From contig NZ_HG322950.1 of NCBI RefSeq assembly GCF_000689415.1, positions 1,674,001 through 1,738,000 on the forward strand: 64,000 bases of DNA, written 5' to 3'. How positions within the stretch are numbered: position 1 is the stretch's first letter; each line of letters begins with the position of its first letter. The position numbers were made by a program, and so were the translations under genes. This DNA comes from Pseudomonas knackmussii B13 (GTDB taxonomy: Bacteria > Pseudomonadota > Gammaproteobacteria > Pseudomonadales > Pseudomonadaceae). Shown here one piece after another: positions 7,687 through 15,684 of this stretch. A model generated the notes under the pieces. The model was not told the DNA's origin and searched no databases. It was given only the letters and a program-made list of their open reading frames with translations.

Positions 7687-8514
7687 GTGACATCAACCAA
7701 TCTGGAATTCGAGCTGTTCCGGGACTTCCTGGAAAAGACCTGTGGCATCGTGCTGGGTGCCAACAAGCAGTACCTGGTCGCCAGCCGTCTGAACAAGTTG
7801 ATGGAACAGCAGGGCATCAAGACGCTCGGCGAATTGGTGCAGAAGATCCAGGGCCCGTCGCGCGGTCAATTGCGCGAGCTGGTCGTGGATGCCATGACCA
7901 CCAACGAAACCCTCTGGTTTCGCGACACCTATCCCTTCGAGGTGCTGAAGAACCGCGTGCTGGCCGAGAGCATCAAGGCCAGTCCCGGACAGCGCCTGCG
8001 CATCTGGTCGGCGGCCTGTTCGTCGGGCCAGGAGCCCTACTCGCTGTCGATGACCATCGACGAGTTCGAGAAGACCAACCTCGGCCAGCTCAAGGCCGGC
8101 GTGCAGATCGTGGCGACCGACCTTTCCGGCTCCATGCTCAACGCTTGCCGCGCCGGCGAGTACGACAGCCTGGCGATCGGCCGCGGCCTGTCCCAGGAGC
8201 GCCTGCAGCGCTACTTCGACGCCAAGGGGCCGGGACGCTGGGCAGTGAAGCCGGCAATCAAGAGCCGCGTCGAGTTCCGCGCGCTGAACCTGCTGGACAG
8301 CTACGCGAGCCTCGGCAAGTTCGACCTGATCTTCTGCCGCAACGTGCTCATCTATTTCTCCGCCGAGATCAAGCGCGACATCCTGCTGCGCATGCACGCC
8401 GCGCTGAAGCCGGGCGGCTACCTGTTCCTCGGCGCCTCCGAAGCGCTCAACGGCCTGCCGGATCATTACCAGATGGTCCAGTGCAACCCGGGGATCATCT
8501 ACAAGGCCAAGTAG
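7687..8514 (+). CDS. cheR: Chemotaxis protein methyltransferase CheR
   Basis: 275 residues. It uses S-adenosylmethionine to methylate receptor glutamates, opposing CheB. The N-terminal helical domain is followed by a Rossmann-like methyltransferase domain with RIWSAACSSGQEPYSL (SAM loop), ATDLSGSML and FCRNVLIYF. The start is GTG at 7687; the upstream AAAGGGG can serve as ribosome site, and no ATG fits the family N-terminus better. It lies 118 bases after cheV, likely co-transcribed. Confidence 0.94.
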   Translation: MTSTNLEFELFRDFLEKTCGIVLGANKQYLVASRLNKLMEQQGIKTLGELVQKIQGPSRGQLRELVVDAMTTNETLWFRDTYPFEVLKNRVLAESIKASPGQRLRIWSAACSSGQEPYSLSMTIDEFEKTNLGQLKAGVQIVATDLSGSMLNACRAGEYDSLAIGRGLSQERLQRYFDAKGPGRWAVKPAIKSRVEFRALNLLDSYASLGKFDLIFCRNVLIYFSAEIKRDILLRMHAALKPGGYLFLGASEALNGLPDHYQMVQCNPGIIYKAK

Positions 8515-8662
8515 GCCGTGGCCGGACCGGCGTTGCGGCCGGCCCGTGCATCTGGTGCAGGCCTATCGGTCTGTTGCCGATCCGATCTCTCCCTCTCCCC
8601 AACCCTCTCCCGCAAGCGGGAGAGGGGGCTGTCCGGCGTGTGCGGAAATCCCGGCGTCAGCC

Positions 8663-8862
8663 TGCAGGAGCGGATTCATCCGTGAACCGTACGGCACCGT
8701 GATCCCTGTAGGAGCGGCCCATGGCCGCGAATCGCGCGCATGGCGCGCTCCTACAGGTTCAAATTGGCGCGAGAATTTTCGCGGATGAATCCGCTCCTGC
8801 ATGACCTGGAAGGGAAGCTCGATGCGCGACTGTAGGAGCGGACCTTGTCCGCGAAAATTCGC
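8663..8862. repeat. Cluster of REP elements
   Basis: Copies of the Pseudomonas REP-type sequence: GCAGGAGCGGATTCATCCG at 8664-8682 and its exact inverse at 8782-8800, GTAGGAGCGGCC...GCGCTCCTAC at about 8709-8755, and TGTAGGAGCGGACCTTGTCC near 8831-8850. The head-to-head pairing resembles a BIME-like array. Confidence 0.8.
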
Positions 8863-8941
8863 AGGCGCAGCCTCGCACTCGCGGAGATCACGGGAAGCTG
8901 CGAGCGGAGCTCGAACACCCCGCCCAAAGGGCAGGGCGCCC

Positions 8942-8996
8942 TTGCCGCCGGGCGGAAATGCCTTGCCGCTTGCCGCGATTTGCCGCCTCTTGCCGC
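8942..8996. promoter_or_regulatory. Five TTGCCGC heptamers upstream of the flgB promoter
   Basis: TTGCCGC begins at 8942, 8963, 8970, 8980 and 8990; the last three are 10 bases apart, one helical turn. The array ends about 46 bases before the -24 element, a suitable place for an enhancer-binding activator such as FleR. Function is unproven. Confidence 0.3.
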
Positions 8997-9009
8997 TCCC
9001 GATTTCATC

Positions 9010-9021
9010 TCAATGCCTTGA
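9010..9021. promoter_or_regulatory. Candidate FleQ-type box before flgB
   Basis: TCAATGCCTTGA differs at one base from the TCAATNNATTGA core of the FleQ site as I know it. It lies 20 bases upstream of the -24 element. Confidence 0.35.
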
Positions 9022-9041
9022 TTTAAAAGGATTTCAAATAT

Positions 9042-9057
9042 TGGCACGCACCTTGCT
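9042..9057 (+). promoter_or_regulatory. Sigma-54 promoter of flgBCDE
   Basis: TGGCACGCACCTTGCT matches the RpoN consensus fully at GG/GC with 12-base spacing. The predicted start is at 9068, 31 bases before flgB. Confidence 0.88.
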
Positions 9058-9098
9058 GAAGTGATGGCAAGCCCACACCGGCAAACAGGTTCGTGACC

Positions 9099-9506
9099 AT
9101 GAGCATCAGCTTCGATACCGCCCTCGGCATCCATCAGCAGGCCCTCAGCTTCCGCTCACAGCGCGCCGAGGTCCTGGCCAACAACCTGGCCAACGCCGAC
9201 ACGCCGAACTACAAGGCGCGCGACATGGATTTCGCCTCGGTGCTCGCGGCCCAGTCCGGCAATGCCCAGCGCGGCAACTTCGCCACCACGCTCACCAACT
9301 CCCGGCACATCGAAGCCGACGGCGTGAGCCTGAGCGACGACGCGCTGAAGTACCGCATTCCGGCCAACCCCGCGCTCGACCAGAACACCGTCGACGCGCA
9401 GGTCGAGCAGGCGAAGTACGCCGAGAACGCCACCCAGTTCCAGGCCAGCTTCACCTTCCTCAACAGCAAGTTCAAAGGTCTGATGACCGCCATTCGCGGG
9501 GAGTGA
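9099..9506 (+). CDS. flgB: Flagellar proximal rod protein FlgB
   Basis: 135-residue exported rod subunit. The N-terminal helix region contains the rod/hook family signature ANNLANADTPNYKARD, and the C-terminal helix includes QAKYAENATQFQASFTFLNSKF. The ATG at 9099 fits the family start MSISFDTALGIHQQAL. It is first in flgBCDE behind a sigma-54 promoter, five bases before flgC. Confidence 0.96.
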   Translation: MSISFDTALGIHQQALSFRSQRAEVLANNLANADTPNYKARDMDFASVLAAQSGNAQRGNFATTLTNSRHIEADGVSLSDDALKYRIPANPALDQNTVDAQVEQAKYAENATQFQASFTFLNSKFKGLMTAIRGE

Positions 9507-9511
9507 TCGCC

Positions 9512-9955
9512 ATGTCTCTGGCCAGTGTCTTCAACATCGCCGGTACCGGCATGAGTGCCCAGACCACCCGTCTGAATACCACCGCCTCCAACCTCGCCAA
9601 CGCCGAGAGCGTGTCCTCGAGCATCGATCAGACCTATCGCGCGCGCCATCCGGTGTTCTCCGCGATGTTCCAGCAGGCCCAGGGCGACCAGGGCTCGCTG
9701 TTCGACGACGGCAACAACCAGGCCGGCAGCGGTGTGCAGGTGCTCGGCGTGGTCGAGGACCAGAGCCCGCTGGTGCCGCGCTACGAGCCGAACCATCCGG
9801 CTGCCGACGCCAACGGCTACGTGTACTACCCGAACGTCAACGTGGTGCAGGAGATGGCCGACATGATCTCCGCCAGCCGCTCGTTCCAGAGCAATGCGGA
9901 AATGATGAACACCGCCAAGCAGATGATGCAGAAGGTGCTGACCCTGGGTCAGTGA
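9512..9955 (+). CDS. flgC: Flagellar proximal rod protein FlgC
   Basis: 147-residue rod subunit. It begins MSLASVFNIAGTGMSAQ with the TTASNLANAES rod signature and ends in the conserved helix VNVVQEMADMISASRSFQSNAEMMNTAKQ (seen in part). It is exported through the flagellar type III gate and forms the proximal rod with FlgB and FlgF. ATG 9512 was chosen over an upstream GTG at 9503 by family length. Confidence 0.96.
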   Translation: MSLASVFNIAGTGMSAQTTRLNTTASNLANAESVSSSIDQTYRARHPVFSAMFQQAQGDQGSLFDDGNNQAGSGVQVLGVVEDQSPLVPRYEPNHPAADANGYVYYPNVNVVQEMADMISASRSFQSNAEMMNTAKQMMQKVLTLGQ

Positions 9956-9978
9956 GTCGCCGCCTCGAAGGATAGAAA

Positions 9979-10692
9979 ATGACCACCACTTCCAGCGCCA
10001 CCAACAGCAGCTCCAGCGCCTCGATCCTGTCGGCACTCAACGCCGGCTCGTCGAGTTCGTCGAGCTCGACTGCGGAAACCGGCACCAGCTCGCTGGGCAA
10101 GGATTCGTTCCTGCAGCTGCTGGTCACCCAGCTGAACAACCAGAACCCACTGGACCCGCAGGACAACACCCAGTTCGTGTCGCAGCTGGCGCAGTTCAGC
10201 AGCCTGGAGAGCATGGAGAACCTGGATACCACCCTGGGCTCCTTCTACTCCTCCTTCCAGTCCTCGCAGGCCCTGCAGGCTTCGTCGCTGGTCGGCCGCT
10301 CAGTGATAGTCGCCTCCGGCAAGGCCCAGCTCGACGATCCGACTGCCGGTGTCGCGGGCACCCTGGTGATGCCTTCGGCCGGCGACGGCACCGCGGTGAA
10401 GATCTACGACGCCGACGGCGACCTGGTGCGCACCATCGACATGGGCACGCAGAAGAGCGGCAACATCGACTTCAAGTGGGACGGCAAGGACGACAGCGGC
10501 AACCTGGTGGATGCCGGCGCCTACACCTTCAAGGCCACCTCGACGATCGATGGCACCAGCACCGCGCTGACCACCTACCTGCCGGCGACGGTGAACAGCG
10601 TCACGCTGGGCCAGAACGGCGCGAGCATGACCCTCAATCTCGCTGGCATCGGCGCCGTCTCGGCCTCCAGCATCCAGACCATTGGCAAATAA
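9979..10692 (+). CDS. flgD: Hook assembly scaffold FlgD
   Basis: 237-residue exported capping protein for hook growth. A Ser-rich N-terminus is followed by the FlgD signature LGKDSFLQLLVTQLNNQNPLDPQDNTQFVSQLAQFS. The C-terminal part is a FlgD Ig-like/tudor region with FKWDGKDDSGNLVDAGAYTF. It sits 23 bases after flgC. Confidence 0.95.
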   Translation: MTTTSSATNSSSSASILSALNAGSSSSSSSTAETGTSSLGKDSFLQLLVTQLNNQNPLDPQDNTQFVSQLAQFSSLESMENLDTTLGSFYSSFQSSQALQASSLVGRSVIVASGKAQLDDPTAGVAGTLVMPSAGDGTAVKIYDADGDLVRTIDMGTQKSGNIDFKWDGKDDSGNLVDAGAYTFKATSTIDGTSTALTTYLPATVNSVTLGQNGASMTLNLAGIGAVSASSIQTIGK

Positions 10693-10723
10693 TCACGCCG
10701 TCCTTCGGCACGGGAGCTGATCC

Positions 10724-12031
10724 ATGTCTTTCAATACCGCCCTGAGTGGACTGAACGCCGCGAGCACTGACCTGAACGTGACCGGCAACAACATCGCCAA
10801 CGTCGGCACCACCGGCTTCAAGTCGTCGCGCACCGAGTTCGCCGACCTCTATGCCTCTTCCATGCTCGGCACCGGGCGCAATGCCGTGGGCAGCGGGGTC
10901 ATCACCCAGTCGGTGTCCCAGCAGTTCACCCAGGGCAACCTGAGCAACACCGGTCGCAGCCTGGACCTGGCCATCAGCGGCAACGGCTTCTTCATGACCA
11001 GCGACAACGGCTCGCGCATCTATACCCGTAACGGCACCTTCAATACCGACGCCGCCGGCTACATCATCGACGGCTCTGGCAACCGCCTGCAGGGTTACGG
11101 CGTGAGCTCCACCGGTTCGGTGGTCAACGGCGTGATCACCGACCTCAAGGTCGATACTGCCAACCAGCCGCCGAGCCCGACCTCGAAGATCACCTCGACC
11201 CTGAGCCTGAATTCCAAGGCCACCACTCCGACCACCACGCCGTTCGACGCGACCAACTCGGACACCTACAACTGGTCGACCTCGGTGGATATCTACGACT
11301 CCCAGGGCAACTCGCACACCATGACGAACTACTTCGTCAAGGACAGCAGCAACAACTGGAGCATGTACAGCCTGGTTGACGGCCGCTCGCCGACCAACCC
11401 GGCCAGCACCACGCCGATGACCACCCAGCTCACCTTCAGCAGCGCCGGCCAGCTCACCGGGATCAGCTCCACCGACCTGACGGTGAACGCCGACAACAGC
11501 CTGACCCTGAACGGCTGGGTGCCGGCCGCGGTCACCAACGCCAACACCAATCCGGTGACCTGGGGTGCCAACGGCGCGGCGGCCGCTTCCGGCGGCATCA
11601 ACATGGACTTCACCAAGACCACCCAGACCAACGCCAGCTTCGCGGTCACCGCAGTGACCCAGGACGGCTACTCCACAGGCCAGATGTCCGGCCTGTCGGT
11701 GGCCGAGGACGGGCAGATGTACGCCACCTACACCAACGGCCAGTCCAAGGTGATCGGCCAGGTGATTCTCGCCAACTTTGCCAACACCCAGGGCCTGACC
11801 CCGGTGGGCAACACCGGCTGGAAGCAGTCGCTGGCTTCCGGCGAGGCAGTGGTGGGCACACCGACTTCCGGCACCCTGGGTTCGGTGGGCTCCGGTTCGC
11901 TGGAAGAATCCAACGTCGACCTCACCGCGCAGCTGGTGAACCTGATCGTGGCGCAGCGCAACTACCAGGCGAACGCCAAGACGGTCCAGACCGAAAGCAC
12001 CATCTCCGACGCGATCATCAACATCCGCTGA
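10724..12031 (+). CDS. flgE: Flagellar hook protein FlgE
   Basis: 435 residues, the hook subunit. The N-terminal signature is LNVTGNNIANVGTTGFKSSR; the flagellar basal-body C-terminal motif is ESNVDLTAQLVNLIVAQRNYQANAK. The middle is Ser/Thr-rich and variable. It is the last gene of the flgB unit; hairpins and a terminator follow before flgF. Confidence 0.96.
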   Translation: MSFNTALSGLNAASTDLNVTGNNIANVGTTGFKSSRTEFADLYASSMLGTGRNAVGSGVITQSVSQQFTQGNLSNTGRSLDLAISGNGFFMTSDNGSRIYTRNGTFNTDAAGYIIDGSGNRLQGYGVSSTGSVVNGVITDLKVDTANQPPSPTSKITSTLSLNSKATTPTTTPFDATNSDTYNWSTSVDIYDSQGNSHTMTNYFVKDSSNNWSMYSLVDGRSPTNPASTTPMTTQLTFSSAGQLTGISSTDLTVNADNSLTLNGWVPAAVTNANTNPVTWGANGAAAASGGINMDFTKTTQTNASFAVTAVTQDGYSTGQMSGLSVAEDGQMYATYTNGQSKVIGQVILANFANTQGLTPVGNTGWKQSLASGEAVVGTPTSGTLGSVGSGSLEESNVDLTAQLVNLIVAQRNYQANAKTVQTESTISDAIINIR

Positions 12032-12033
12032 TT

Positions 12034-12077
12034 GCGGCAAGGCGTCTTGCCGCTGGCGGCAGTCCGTCGCCGCCAGC
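12034..12077. repeat. Two adjacent perfect hairpins after flgE
   Basis: GCGGCAAG/CTTGCCGC (12034-12053, loop GCGT) and GCTGGCGGC/GCCGCCAGC (12052-12077, 8-nt loop). They may damp read-through or protect the mRNA end. The first contains the same TTGCCGC heptamer seen upstream of flgB. Confidence 0.55.
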
Positions 12078-12086
12078 GCTCCCTTC

Positions 12087-12120
12087 AGGCTCCCTCGGGA
12101 GCCTTCTGTTTTTGTTTTTT
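12087..12120 (+). terminator. Rho-independent terminator of flgBCDE
   Basis: AGGCTCCC-TC-GGGAGCCT followed by CTGTTTTTGTTTTTT: a perfect 8-bp stem and a long T-tract. Confidence 0.9.
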
Positions 12121-12157
12121 CCTTTCATATCAGCGTTTTATTCTTATTTTTCAGATT

Positions 12158-12173
12158 TGGCACAGCCCTTGCT
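12158..12173 (+). promoter_or_regulatory. Sigma-54 promoter of flgFGHIJKL
   Basis: TGGCACAGCCCTTGCT with GG and GC 12 bases apart; predicted +1 at 12184, 40 bases before the TTG start of flgF. Confidence 0.87.
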
Positions 12174-12223
12174 GAAGTACCTCCAGCAGCGCCGGGAAAC
12201 CGACCCGGCCTTGGAGGATCACC

Positions 12224-12967
12224 TTGGACAGAATGCTCTACGTCGCCATGAGCGGGGCCAGCCAGAACACCCTGGCGATGCAGGCCCACGCCAACAACCT
12301 GGCGAACATTTCCACCACCGGATTCCGTCGGGATTTCGAGCAGGCGCGTGCCATGCCGGTCTTCGGCGACAGTTTTCCGGCGCGTGTGTACGCCATGAGC
12401 GAACGCCCGGCCACCGACTTCAGCGGCGGCTCCCTGCAGGAAACCGGACGTGACCTCGACGTAGCTGCCAAGGGCAATGCCTGGATCGCCGTGCAGGCGC
12501 CGGACGGCGGTGAAGCCTACGTGCGCACCGGCAGCCTGGAAATCGACGCGCTCGGCCAGCTGCGTACCGGCGACGGCATGCCGGTGCTGGGCAATGGCGG
12601 GCCGATCGCCGTGCCGCCGGAAGAGAAGATCGACATCGGCGAGGACGGCACCATCACCATCCGCGGCCAGGGCAACAACCCCAACGCGCTGGCCACCGTC
12701 GACCGCATCAAGCTGGTCACTCCGGACCCCAAGCAACTGGAGAAGGGCGCCGACGGCCTGATCCGCGTCGCCCAGGGCCAGCCGGCGCCACAGGCCGACG
12801 CCAATGCCAGCGTGCAGTCCGGCTTCCTCGAATCGAGCAACGTCAACGCGGTGGAAGAGATGACCTCGATCCTCGCGCTGTCCCGCCAGTTCGAGCTCCA
12901 CGTGAAGATGATGCGCACCGCCGAGGATGACTCCCAGGCGGCGGCAAAGGTTTTGCAAATTAGCTAA
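12224..12967 (+). CDS. flgF: Flagellar rod protein FlgF
   Basis: 247 residues, a proximal rod subunit. It begins MDRMLYVAMSGASQNTLAMQAHANNLANISTTGFRRD (given here only as landmark pieces: MLYVAMSG and ANNLANISTTGF) and ends with the motif ESSNVNAVEEMTSILALSRQF. I take TTG at 12224 because GGAGG at 12213-12217 is 6 bases away; the ATG at 12233 would be 15 bases away. It is first gene of the second rod/hook unit. Confidence 0.93.
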   Translation: MDRMLYVAMSGASQNTLAMQAHANNLANISTTGFRRDFEQARAMPVFGDSFPARVYAMSERPATDFSGGSLQETGRDLDVAAKGNAWIAVQAPDGGEAYVRTGSLEIDALGQLRTGDGMPVLGNGGPIAVPPEEKIDIGEDGTITIRGQGNNPNALATVDRIKLVTPDPKQLEKGADGLIRVAQGQPAPQADANASVQSGFLESSNVNAVEEMTSILALSRQFELHVKMMRTAEDDSQAAAKVLQIS

Positions 12968-13013
12968 TCACCCGGTAGAGGCGTCATGAATCCGACGCCC
13001 GAGGAGAACCGAC

Positions 13014-13799
13014 ATGCTTCCGGCTCTGTGGGTCAGCAAGACGGGCTTAGCCGCCCAGGACATGAACCTGACCACCATTTCCAACAACCTGGCCAACGTC
13101 TCGACCACCGGCTTCAAGCGCGATCGCGCCGAGTTCCAGGACCTGCTGTACCAGATCAAGCGTCAACCCGGCGCCAACTCGACCCAGGACAGCCAACTGC
13201 CCTCGGGCCTGCAGCTGGGCACCGGCGTGCGCATCGTCGGCACCCAGAAGAACTTCACCGCCGGCAGCCTGCAGACCACCGACAACCCGCTGGACATGGC
13301 GGTCAACGGTCGTGGTTTCTTCCAGGTGCTGACCCCGGACGGCACCGTCGCCTACACCCGCGACGGCAGCTTCCACCTGAACTCCGACGGCCAGATCGTC
13401 ACCTCCAACGGCAACGCCCTGGAGCCGGCCATCGTGGTCCCGGCAGAAACCCAGACCTTCACCGTCGGCACCGACGGCACCGTCTCGGTCACCGTCGCCG
13501 GCAACTCCACGCCGCAGGTGATCGGCAACATCCAGACCGCCGACTTCATCAACCCGGCGGGCCTGCAGGCCAACGGCAACAACCTGTTCCTGGAGACCGC
13601 TTCCAGTGGTGCGCCGCAAGTCGGCACGCCGGGCCTCAACGGCCTGGGCACCGTACAGCAGAACACCCTGGAGAACTCCAACGTCAGCGTGGTGGAAGAG
13701 ATGGTGAACATGATCACCACCCAGCGCGCCTACGAAATGAACTCCAAGGTGATTTCCACCGCCGACCAGATGCTGGGCTTCATCAGCCAGAACCTGTGA
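13014..13799 (+). CDS. flgG: Flagellar distal rod protein FlgG
   Basis: 261 residues, the usual length. It begins MLPALWVSKTGLAAQDMN and carries the rod signature SNNLANVSTTGFKRDRAEF. The central part has the DNPLDMAVNGRGFFQVLTPDG motif shared with FlgE/FlgF. The C-terminal helix is ENSNVSVVEEMVNMITTQRAYE. It forms the distal rod inside the P and L rings, whose genes flgH and flgI follow. Confidence 0.97.
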   Translation: MLPALWVSKTGLAAQDMNLTTISNNLANVSTTGFKRDRAEFQDLLYQIKRQPGANSTQDSQLPSGLQLGTGVRIVGTQKNFTAGSLQTTDNPLDMAVNGRGFFQVLTPDGTVAYTRDGSFHLNSDGQIVTSNGNALEPAIVVPAETQTFTVGTDGTVSVTVAGNSTPQVIGNIQTADFINPAGLQANGNNLFLETASSGAPQVGTPGLNGLGTVQQNTLENSNVSVVEEMVNMITTQRAYEMNSKVISTADQMLGFISQNL

Positions 13800-13857
13800 T
13801 GAGTGACCGGGCCGCGAGGCCCGGGTAGTTGAAAGCTCTCCCCGAGAGGTAGTTGCA

Positions 13858-14550
13858 ATGAACCGTTTCCACGTCCTTCCGCTGCTGGCGATCACCGCAC
13901 TGGCTGGTTGCGTCAGTCCTCCGCCGAAGCCGGACGATCCCTACTACGCACCGGTCATGCCGCGTACCCCGATGCCGGCGGCGCAGAACAACGGTTCCAT
14001 CTATCAGTCCGGGTTCGAGAACAACCTCTACGGCGATCGCAAGGCGTTCCGCGTCGGCGACATCATCACCGTGACCCTCAACGAGAAGACCCAGGCGAGC
14101 AAGAAGGCCAACTCGGATGTCTCCAAGGACAGCAAGAACAAGCTGGGCGTGACCTCGCTGTTCGGCAGCACACCGTCGACCGATAACCCGTTCGGCAGTG
14201 GCAGCCTGAACCTCGGCGCCGAGTACAACGGCAGCCGCGAATCCAAGGGCGACAGCTCGGCGGGGCAGAGCAACAGCCTGACCGGCTCGATCACCGTGAC
14301 CGTGGCCGAAGTCATGCCCAACGGCATCCTCGCCGTACGCGGCGAGAAGTGGATGACGCTGAACACCGGCAATGAGCTGGTGCGCATCGCCGGCCTGATC
14401 CGCGCCGACGACATCGCCACCGACAACACCGTGTCCTCGACCCGGGTCGCCGATGCGCGCATCACCTATTCGGGCACCGGCTCCTTCGCCGACGCCAGCC
14501 AGCCGGGTTGGCTGGACCGCTTCTTCCTGAGCCCCCTGTGGCCGTTCTGA
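13858..14550 (+). CDS. flgH: Flagellar L-ring lipoprotein FlgH
   Basis: 230-residue outer-membrane lipoprotein. The signal peptide ends with the lipobox LAGC (Cys about residue 18). FlgH features include DRKAFRVGDIITVTLNEKTQASK and the C-terminal stretch from VRIAGLIRADDIATDNTVSS. It forms the outer-membrane bushing of the rod. It lies 58 bases after flgG and 14 before flgI. Confidence 0.96.
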   Translation: MNRFHVLPLLAITALAGCVSPPPKPDDPYYAPVMPRTPMPAAQNNGSIYQSGFENNLYGDRKAFRVGDIITVTLNEKTQASKKANSDVSKDSKNKLGVTSLFGSTPSTDNPFGSGSLNLGAEYNGSRESKGDSSAGQSNSLTGSITVTVAEVMPNGILAVRGEKWMTLNTGNELVRIAGLIRADDIATDNTVSSTRVADARITYSGTGSFADASQPGWLDRFFLSPLWPF

Positions 14551-14564
14551 CGGGGTGACCTGAG

Positions 14565-15674
14565 ATGTCGATGTTCTCTCGCCTGCTCCTTGTCCTCGGC
14601 CTGTCCTGCCTGGCGTTCGCCGCCCAGGCCGAGCGCCTGAAGGACATCGCCAGCATCCAGGGCGTGCGCAGCAACCAGCTGATCGGCTACGGCCTGGTGG
14701 TCGGCCTCAACGGCACCGGCGACCAGACCACGCAGACCCCGTTCACCCTGCAGACCTTCAACAACATGCTGGCGCAGTTCGGCATCAAGGTGCCGGCGGG
14801 AAGCGGCAACGTGCAGCTGAAGAACGTCGCCGCGGTGTCGGTGCATGCCGACCTGCCGCCGTTCGCCAAGCCGGGCCAGACCATCGACGTCACCATCTCG
14901 TCCATCGGCAACTCCAAGAGCCTGCGCGGCGGCAGCCTGCTGATGACCCAGCTGAAAGGCATCGACGGCCAGACCTACGCCATCGCCCAGGGCAACCTGG
15001 TGGTCGGCGGCTTCGATGCCGAAGGCCGCGACGGTTCGAAAATCACCGTCAACGTGCCGTCGGCCGGGCGCATTCCTTCCGGCGCTACCGTCGAACGTAC
15101 CGTGCCGAGCGGCTTCGACCAGGGCAACAGCCTGACCCTGAACCTCAACCGTCCGGACTTCACCACCGCCAAGCACATCGTCGACCGCATCAACGACATG
15201 CTCGGCCCGGGCGTTGCCCAGGCCATCGACGGCGGTTCCGTGCGGGTCAGCGCGCCGCTGGATCCGAACCAGCGGGTCGATTACATGTCGGTGCTGGAGA
15301 ACCTCGAAGTGCAGTCCGGCGAGGCGGTGGCCAAGGTCATCATCAACTCGCGTACCGGCACCATCGTCATCGGCCAGAACGTGCGCGTCTCGCCGGCCGC
15401 CGTGACCCACGGCAGCCTCACCGTGACCATCACCGAAGACACCCAGGTCAGCCAGCCGGCGCCATTCTCCAACGGCCAGACCGCGGTAACGCCGCGCTCC
15501 ACCGTCAACGCCCAGCAGGAAGCCAAGCCGATGTTCAAGTTCGGCCCGGGCACCACCCTCGACGAGATCGTCCGGGCGGTGAACCAGGTCGGCGCGGCGC
15601 CCAGCGACCTGATGGCCATCCTCGAAGCCCTCAAGCAGGCCGGCGCGTTGCAGGCCGAGCTGATCGTCATCTGA
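14565..15674 (+). CDS. flgI: Flagellar P-ring protein FlgI
   Basis: 369 residues with a cleavable signal peptide ending AAQAERLKD. Conserved FlgI stretches include NQLIGYGLVVGLNGTGD, QTPFTLQTFNNMLAQFG and the C-terminal DEIVRAVNQVGAAPSDLMAIL. It polymerises around the rod in the periplasm with help from FlgA (encoded at 5810-6568). It lies ten bases before flgJ. Confidence 0.97.
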   Translation: MSMFSRLLLVLGLSCLAFAAQAERLKDIASIQGVRSNQLIGYGLVVGLNGTGDQTTQTPFTLQTFNNMLAQFGIKVPAGSGNVQLKNVAAVSVHADLPPFAKPGQTIDVTISSIGNSKSLRGGSLLMTQLKGIDGQTYAIAQGNLVVGGFDAEGRDGSKITVNVPSAGRIPSGATVERTVPSGFDQGNSLTLNLNRPDFTTAKHIVDRINDMLGPGVAQAIDGGSVRVSAPLDPNQRVDYMSVLENLEVQSGEAVAKVIINSRTGTIVIGQNVRVSPAAVTHGSLTVTITEDTQVSQPAPFSNGQTAVTPRSTVNAQQEAKPMFKFGPGTTLDEIVRAVNQVGAAPSDLMAILEALKQAGALQAELIVI

Positions 15675-15684
15675 GGACGCCACC

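Larger units (their letters stand above)
8515..9098. other. Intergenic region cheR-flgB: hairpins, REP cluster and flgB control region
   Basis: 584 bases with no convincing gene. 8603-8626 holds a perfect hairpin, CCCTCTCCCGC-AA-GCGGGAGAGGG, a common dispersed repeat. 8663-8862 holds several REP palindromes. 8942-8996 carries five copies of TTGCCGC. 9010-9021 is TCAATGCCTTGA, and 9042-9057 is a sigma-54 promoter. The last 100 bases before flgB are noticeably AT-richer than the surroundings. Confidence 0.75.

Noticed and set aside
8942..8996. TTGCCGC cluster as a CRISPR-like or phage attachment array
   Set aside because: Units are only 7 bases with 0-14-base spacing, no direct repeat of CRISPR size, and no cas or integrase gene nearby.
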